Assembly: GCF_023197165.1 (NCBI RefSeq)
Contig: NZ_JALPRD010000012.1
Location: 62,001 to 126,000, forward strand
Length of the DNA: 64,000 bases
Source: Sphingopyxis sp. MSC1_008
GTDB lineage: Bacteria; Pseudomonadota; Alphaproteobacteria; Sphingomonadales; Sphingomonadaceae
Direction: 5' to 3'
Shown: positions 58,283 through 64,000 of the stretch, one piece after another
Position numbering within the stretch: the first letter of the stretch is position 1
Layout of the letters: each line of letters opens with the position of its first letter
Program-made: the position numbers and the translations under genes
The notes under the pieces: model-generated
The model's input: the letters and a program-made list of their open reading frames with translations, nothing else
What the model was told of the DNA's origin: nothing
Databases searched by the model: none

Positions 58283-58426
58283 TCACTCCTGCGTGGCGGC
58301 ACCAACTAGACGCAATGGCACGCGCACCGCTCGACCGATCTTGCGCTTTTTGCATGGATCAATTCGGCCGAATCCGACACGAAACGGCTGCAACCGGCCG
58401 CCAGCTGGCGCCTCTGAAGTTGCCGG

Positions 58427-60020
<1,594 letters not shown>

Positions 60021-60090
60021 GGGCGTGGATTAAGCGTGCGCGAGGAGCGGGGCAAGGTGGGTATCGACCGGAAGCGGACTTATCATTCAC

Positions 60091-60182
60091 CGTCACCCCG
60101 GACTTGATCCGGGGTCCCGCTTGAGGTCGAAGCCGGTGCGTGGGGCAAAAAAGCGGGATCCCGGGTCAAGCCCGGGATGACG
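60091..60182. repeat. Extragenic palindromic repeat, imperfect inverted pair
   Basis: Left unit 60091-60122 and right unit 60151-60182 are imperfect inverted copies of a CGTCA-CCCGG-ACTTGATCCGGG-type palindrome; each also folds on itself. First half of the 332-bp gap 60021-60352, which has no gene. Confidence 0.85.
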
Positions 60183-60223
60183 GAAGGATGGATTTCGACT
60201 GGAGGCTGCCGCACTCTCCCTTT

Positions 60224-60300
60224 GTCATTCCCGCGAAAGCGGGAACCAAGCGATGGGCCAGCCGACGGACGCTCTGGGTCCCCGCTTTCGCGGGGATGAC
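60224..60300. repeat. Extragenic palindromic repeat, second type
   Basis: Left arm GTCATTCCCGCGAAAGCGGG (60224-) and right arm ending CGCGGGGATGAC (-60300), each with the same unit as the repeat at 18622-18698. Same intergenic gap as the previous repeat, upstream of nothing and downstream of the DUF885 gene's stop. Confidence 0.85.
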
Positions 60301-60352
60301 GAAGGTTAAGATGGTCGCTCCCCATCCCCAAACCGACGTCAGCGGCGCCGCA

Positions 60353-62170
60353 TCACTTCTTCTTCGCCGCGATGTAGCGCGTCACCTGCTCTTCGAGGAT
60401 GTCGAGCGGCAGCGCGCCTTCGCTGAGGACCGCTTCGTGGAAGTCGCGGATGTCGAAGCGCGGGCCAAGCTCGCTTTCGGCGCGTTTGCGGAGCTCGGCG
60501 ATCTTGAGCTGGCCGACCATGTAGCTCGTCGCCTGACCCGGCCAGTTGAAATAGCGGTCGACTTCGCGGGCTATGTCGGTGTCCGACACCGAGCTGTTCG
60601 CCTTGAAGTAAGCGATCGCCTGTTCGCGCGTCCAGCGCTTCGAATGGATGCCGGTGTCGAGCACGAGGCGGATCGCGCGCCACACCTGCAGCGATAGCAT
60701 GCCGAAGCGGTCATAGGGGGTCTTGTACACGCCCATCTCGTTCGCGAGCCGTTCGGAATAGAGCCCCCAGCCCTCCATATAGGCGCCATAGCCGCCGAAC
60801 TTCCGGAACTTGGGAATACCGGTGAGTTCCTGCTGGCGCGCGATCTGGAAATGGTGGCCCGGCGCGCCTTCGTGCGCGGCGATCCCGGCGACCTGCACCT
60901 TCTGCGTCTGGTTCATGTCGACGAGGTTGACGTAATAGATGCCGGGGCGCGTGCCGTCGGCCGAGGGCGGGTTGTAGAAGGCGGTCGACGCCGTCCCCTC
61001 GCGCCATTTCTCGACCGCGCGCACTTCGAGCGGCGCCTTGGGCAGGACGCGGAAATAGCGCGGCGCGGCGGTCATCACCGATGCGATGACCGCGCGCGCA
61101 TCGGCGAGATAGGTTTCGCGGCCCGCCTCGGTATTCGGATATTTGAACTGCGGGTCGGTGCGGATGTGGTCGAAGAACTGTTCGAGCGTGCCGGTGAAAC
61201 CGACCTCGTTTTTGATCGCCTCCATCTCGCCGCGGATCGCCGCGACCTGCGCGAGGCCGAGGTCGTGGATCTGGTCGGCGGTGAGGCTGGTGGTGGTCGA
61301 GCTCTTCAGCCGGTCGGCATAATAGGCCGCGCCGTCGGGGAGGCTCCACGCTCCGAAATTGCCCTTCGATTTGGGCTCGATTTCGTCGATCGCGGCGATC
61401 AGCGCGGTGTAACCCTGCTTGAACGGGCCGGTCAGCGCGGCGCTTGCGTCGGCGAGCAGCTTGGCCTTGGTCGCCGCTGGGGCATCGAGCGCATCGACCT
61501 TTTTGCGAAAGTCGGCCAGAAGGGTCGAATCGGCGCCACTGCCGAAGGGCGCGCCCGTGATGACTTTCAGCGCATCGGCACGCGCAGGGGCGAAATTGAC
61601 CTTGTTGGGGATGATCCCTGCCGCCGCCTGTTCGCGCATCGTCGCCGCGACTTCGCGCATCACGCGGTCGGTGTCGCGCAGGCGGGCGATATAGGCCTCG
61701 GCATCGGCGACGCTGTCGATCTTGTGGTTGTTGATCAGCAGGACGGGGATCGCGCCGGCGGGGCTGCCGTTGGTCGAGACGGGGAAGCGCAGCTTGCGGA
61801 AACGGAGCGATTCGCGGCCGCGCTCGACTTCATATTCGAACAGGCGGTAGCTGACGCGCGCGCTTTCGCCGAGCTGGCCCGGCTTGAAGCGCGCGTGCAT
61901 GGCCTTCAGCTGGCGTTCGGCCAGTTCCTGATCGCGGACCGATGCGGCGTCGGTGTAATCGTCGAGCTTGGCGTAATTGGTCTTGAGGCCAAGCTGGGTC
62001 TGCGATTCAGGGCTGAGGCCGAGCCGCTCTTCGAACGCCTGATCGAGGAAGTCGAGCAGGGCCTCGTCCTGCGCACCGGCTTGCGGTGCCGTCTGTGCGA
62101 AGGCGGGCGCGGTCATCGGCGCGAAGGGCAGGACGGGGAGCAGCATCAGGGCAACGGCAAAGCGCATCAC
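60353..62170 (-). CDS. Exported DUF885 family metalloprotease-like protein
   Basis: 605 residues (a second ATG is one codon on). Signal peptide ending APAFA (about residue 25). Zinc-type motif HEGAPGHHFQ (433-442) followed by YMEGWGLYSE about 30 residues on, which carries the third ligand Glu as in the family. Mostly alpha-helical. Function unproven; probably a periplasmic carboxypeptidase-like enzyme. Palindromic elements flank it on both sides. Confidence 0.92.
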   Translation of the reverse strand: MMRFAVALMLLPVLPFAPMTAPAFAQTAPQAGAQDEALLDFLDQAFEERLGLSPESQTQLGLKTNYAKLDDYTDAASVRDQELAERQLKAMHARFKPGQLGESARVSYRLFEYEVERGRESLRFRKLRFPVSTNGSPAGAIPVLLINNHKIDSVADAEAYIARLRDTDRVMREVAATMREQAAAGIIPNKVNFAPARADALKVITGAPFGSGADSTLLADFRKKVDALDAPAATKAKLLADASAALTGPFKQGYTALIAAIDEIEPKSKGNFGAWSLPDGAAYYADRLKSSTTTSLTADQIHDLGLAQVAAIRGEMEAIKNEVGFTGTLEQFFDHIRTDPQFKYPNTEAGRETYLADARAVIASVMTAAPRYFRVLPKAPLEVRAVEKWREGTASTAFYNPPSADGTRPGIYYVNLVDMNQTQKVQVAGIAAHEGAPGHHFQIARQQELTGIPKFRKFGGYGAYMEGWGLYSERLANEMGVYKTPYDRFGMLSLQVWRAIRLVLDTGIHSKRWTREQAIAYFKANSSVSDTDIAREVDRYFNWPGQATSYMVGQLKIAELRKRAESELGPRFDIRDFHEAVLSEGALPLDILEEQVTRYIAAKKK

Positions 62171-62260
62171 ATTCTCCTATTCGAATGAGGCGCTTGTTGC
62201 GCAGTGCTGGGCCGGGCGCAATAATATTTCAGCGCCTGTAATGTCTTCGTGCTGCATGGA

Positions 62261-62393
62261 GGGCGGTTTTGGGGTGGTGAGCTATCCCTTTGTGCACTCC
62301 GGCGAAAGCCGGGGCCCAGTGCGGAAAAGCGCAAGGTTAGCGTTGGAATTCTGGGCCCCGGCTTTCGCCGGGGTGCACATCTCTATCGGCAGC
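62261..62393 (+). repeat. 133-bp dispersed palindromic element, copy 2
   Basis: Same layout as 16118-16250: 28-nt arms at 62292-62319 and 62351-62378 (one T/G mismatch that would wobble in RNA), an identical 31-nt spacer, and similar flanks. Lies between the M28 stop and the DUF885 start, both minus strand. Confidence 0.9.
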
Positions 62394-62424
62394 AACCCGT
62401 CGAAACCTGTCATCGCCGCGCCGC

Positions 62425-64000
62425 TCATTTCCGCGACGCGGCGCTTTTGTCGCGGATCGCCTTGAATTCGCTGCCGTCCTTCCAGCCCGGCCATTTCGCC
62501 GAGCGGGCGAGTTCGTCGCCGATCGTGTAGAAGATCGCGATATCCTGCACCGCGCCGTCGAGGTTCCAGCTTGTGTCCCATGCGTCGCACGCCTGATGAT
62601 AGCATTTGCCGGTATAGGCATCGACCCACGCCTGTCCGGCGGGCTTGCCGCCTTCGATGAGGTCGGAGGCGCCCGCGATGCCCATCATGAGGAGGACGGG
62701 GACGCCGCGCTTGGCGAGGCTGAAATGATCGGCGCGGTAGAAGAGGCCGCGTTCGGGGAGGCTTTCGACGCTGACGGTGCGGCCCTGCGTCGCGGCGACA
62801 CGCGCGAGATCGTCCTCGAGCGTGCCCTGCCCCTTGCCAACGAGGACGACGTCTTTTGCGCGGCCTGCCGTCTGGAGGATGTCGAGGCCGAAGTTGGCGA
62901 CGGTCTTTTCGGCGGGGAAGATCGGGTTTTGCGCATAGGCTTCGGAGCCCAAGAGCCCGCGTTCCTCGGCGGTCCAGAAGGCAAAGGCGATCGTGCGGTC
63001 GGGGGCGGGCGCCGCCTTGAACAGCCGCGCGATCTCGAACAGGCCCGCGACGCCGAGCGCGTCGTCGTTGGCGCCGGCGCGGTAGATGCGGCCCTTCTCG
63101 TCGGGCGGACCCTCGCCATAGGCATCCCAGTGCGCGCCGTACATCACGACCTCGTCTGGGCGCTTGGCGCCGGGGATTTTGGCGAGGACATTCTGGCTCT
63201 GCACGACTGCCTGCGTCACCGGGATCGCGGCGTTGAAGCTGGTGCCGAGGTCGATGGGCTTGAAATCCTTGCGGCGCGCGGCGGTGCGCAGCTTGGCGAG
63301 GTCCTGTCCGGCGTTCGCGAACAGGGTAGTTGCGGTTTCGCCCGAAATCCAGCCTTGGAGCGCGAGGCTCGTGACCTTTTCGGGCGGGACGACGAGGCCG
63401 TAATTTTCGCCGCCGGCGCTTTTGACGACGTTCCAGCCATAGCCGACGCCGTCGGTGTCGTGGACGATCAGAGCGCCGATCGCGCCGCGGCGCGCGGCCT
63501 CCTCGAACTTGTAGGTCCAGCGGCCATAATAGGTCATCGTCCGGCCGCCGAACTTACCGAAACTGTCCTCGCCCTTCGCCGCGACGAAATCGGGGTCGTT
63601 GATCAGGAAGACCGCGACCTTGCCCTTGAGGTCCTGTCCCTTGAAATCATCCCAGCCGCGCTCGGGGGCCGAGACGCCGTAGCCGACGAAGACGAGCGGG
63701 GCGTTCTGGACGACCGCCTGGTCTTTCGGTTGGAGCGTCGAGACATAGATGTCGGTGCCGAAGGTAAGCGGCGTCGCGGTGCCCTTGCGGTCGAACGCCA
63801 GCGTCGTCGGCGTGCCGAGGCGGGTGTGGAGCAAGGGCACGGGCTGGGTCCAGCCGCCGTCGGTGCCCGCGGGTTCGAGGCCCAAAGCCTGCAGCCAGCC
63901 GATCAGGTAGCCGATCGTGCGCTCTTCGCCCACCGTGCCGGGCGCGCGGCCCTGAAACTGGTCGGAGGCGAGGGTGCGAACGGTCTGGGTGAGGTTCGCG
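62425..64000 (-). CDS. M28 family aminopeptidase, 5' end outside window
   Basis: 525 codons visible; the frame is open to the window edge and the conserved LASDQFQGRAPGT motif is next to it, so only the signal peptide and a short N-terminal part are missing. Includes a PA insert domain (APLVFVGYGV to GALIVHDTDGVGYG) and a zinc peptidase domain with ligands in YGAHWDAYG, AGANDDALG and AEERGLLGSEAY. Likely a periplasmic or secreted di-zinc aminopeptidase. Confidence 0.93.
   Translation of the reverse strand, partial: ANLTQTVRTLASDQFQGRAPGTVGEERTIGYLIGWLQALGLEPAGTDGGWTQPVPLLHTRLGTPTTLAFDRKGTATPLTFGTDIYVSTLQPKDQAVVQNAPLVFVGYGVSAPERGWDDFKGQDLKGKVAVFLINDPDFVAAKGEDSFGKFGGRTMTYYGRWTYKFEEAARRGAIGALIVHDTDGVGYGWNVVKSAGGENYGLVVPPEKVTSLALQGWISGETATTLFANAGQDLAKLRTAARRKDFKPIDLGTSFNAAIPVTQAVVQSQNVLAKIPGAKRPDEVVMYGAHWDAYGEGPPDEKGRIYRAGANDDALGVAGLFEIARLFKAAPAPDRTIAFAFWTAEERGLLGSEAYAQNPIFPAEKTVANFGLDILQTAGRAKDVVLVGKGQGTLEDDLARVAATQGRTVSVESLPERGLFYRADHFSLAKRGVPVLLMMGIAGASDLIEGGKPAGQAWVDAYTGKCYHQACDAWDTSWNLDGAVQDIAIFYTIGDELARSAKWPGWKDGSEFKAIRDKSAASRK

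Noticed and set aside
60091-60300. CRISPR array
   Set aside because: Units are inverted pairs of two different palindromes, not direct repeats with regular spacers, and no cas genes are present.

Overview
The window reads as a piece of a high-GC alphaproteobacterial chromosome, most likely a sphingomonad (Sphingopyxis/Sphingomonas-like). Evidence: a compact crtY-crtI-crtB carotenoid operon, an alphaproteobacterial ATP12 chaperone, an HWE-type sensor kinase, a lone Flp pilin, abundant TonB/autotransporter-type surface proteins, dense overlapping genes (ATGA, GTGA, TTGA junctions) and palindromic intergenic repeats of the kind scattered in these genomes. I see no phage, transposase, integrase, CRISPR array or plasmid function; genes run almost wall to wall on both strands.

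Layout. 1-4.5 kb: 3' part of a large repeat-rich autotransporter. 4.6-9.5 kb: minus-strand run lnt-metK-threonine synthase-trmB. 9.7-16.1 kb: DUF2141 protein and sterol-desaturase-family hydroxylase (minus), diverging from a six-gene overlapping operon crtY-crtI-LOG-crtB-pnuC-ribosylnicotinamide kinase. 16.3-21.8 kb: two AMP-dependent acyl-CoA ligases, an OmpR-like regulator with a degenerate receiver, a 2-hydroxychromene-2-carboxylate isomerase-like protein and a crotonase. 21.8-25.6 kb: minus-strand run nuclease-crcB-pseudouridine synthase-PaiB-small membrane protein-ATP12. 25.8-30.7 kb: MarR-like regulator, hypothetical protein, CorA, tRNA-Val(UAC), GFA-family protein, exported amidohydrolase. 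30.7-35.3 kb: small membrane protein, aconitase with a clear terminator, two lipoproteins (one OmpA-like) and a lone Flp pilin. 35.5-46.2 kb: exported RidA, a diguanylate cyclase, then a long minus-strand set HWE kinase-5-oxoprolinase-DUF969-DUF979-DUF2891-LacI regulator that looks like a 5-oxoproline utilisation locus. 46.4-49.9 kb: GST, PilZ protein, ABC-F ATPase, small unknown protein.

50.1-55.2 kb holds the most unusual cluster: twin BlaI-type operators, a BlaI/MecI repressor, a BlaR1-like M56 membrane metalloprotease whose C-terminus is a string of ~30-residue helical repeats instead of a penicillin-binding domain, an exported protein with the same repeats, and a TonB-dependent receptor-like outer-membrane protein, with overlapping starts and stops. 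I read it as a proteolytic cell-envelope signalling system with an unknown signal. 55.2-64 kb: RNase H-like and PAS proteins, a monocistronic MreB, an AraC regulator, an adenine deaminase/phosphoribosyltransferase purine-salvage pair, a DUF885 protein and the 3' part of an M28 peptidase.

Two copies of a 133-bp dispersed palindromic element (16118-16250, 62261-62393) differ at paired positions in their arms, i.e. the inverted repeat is preserved although the sequence drifts.
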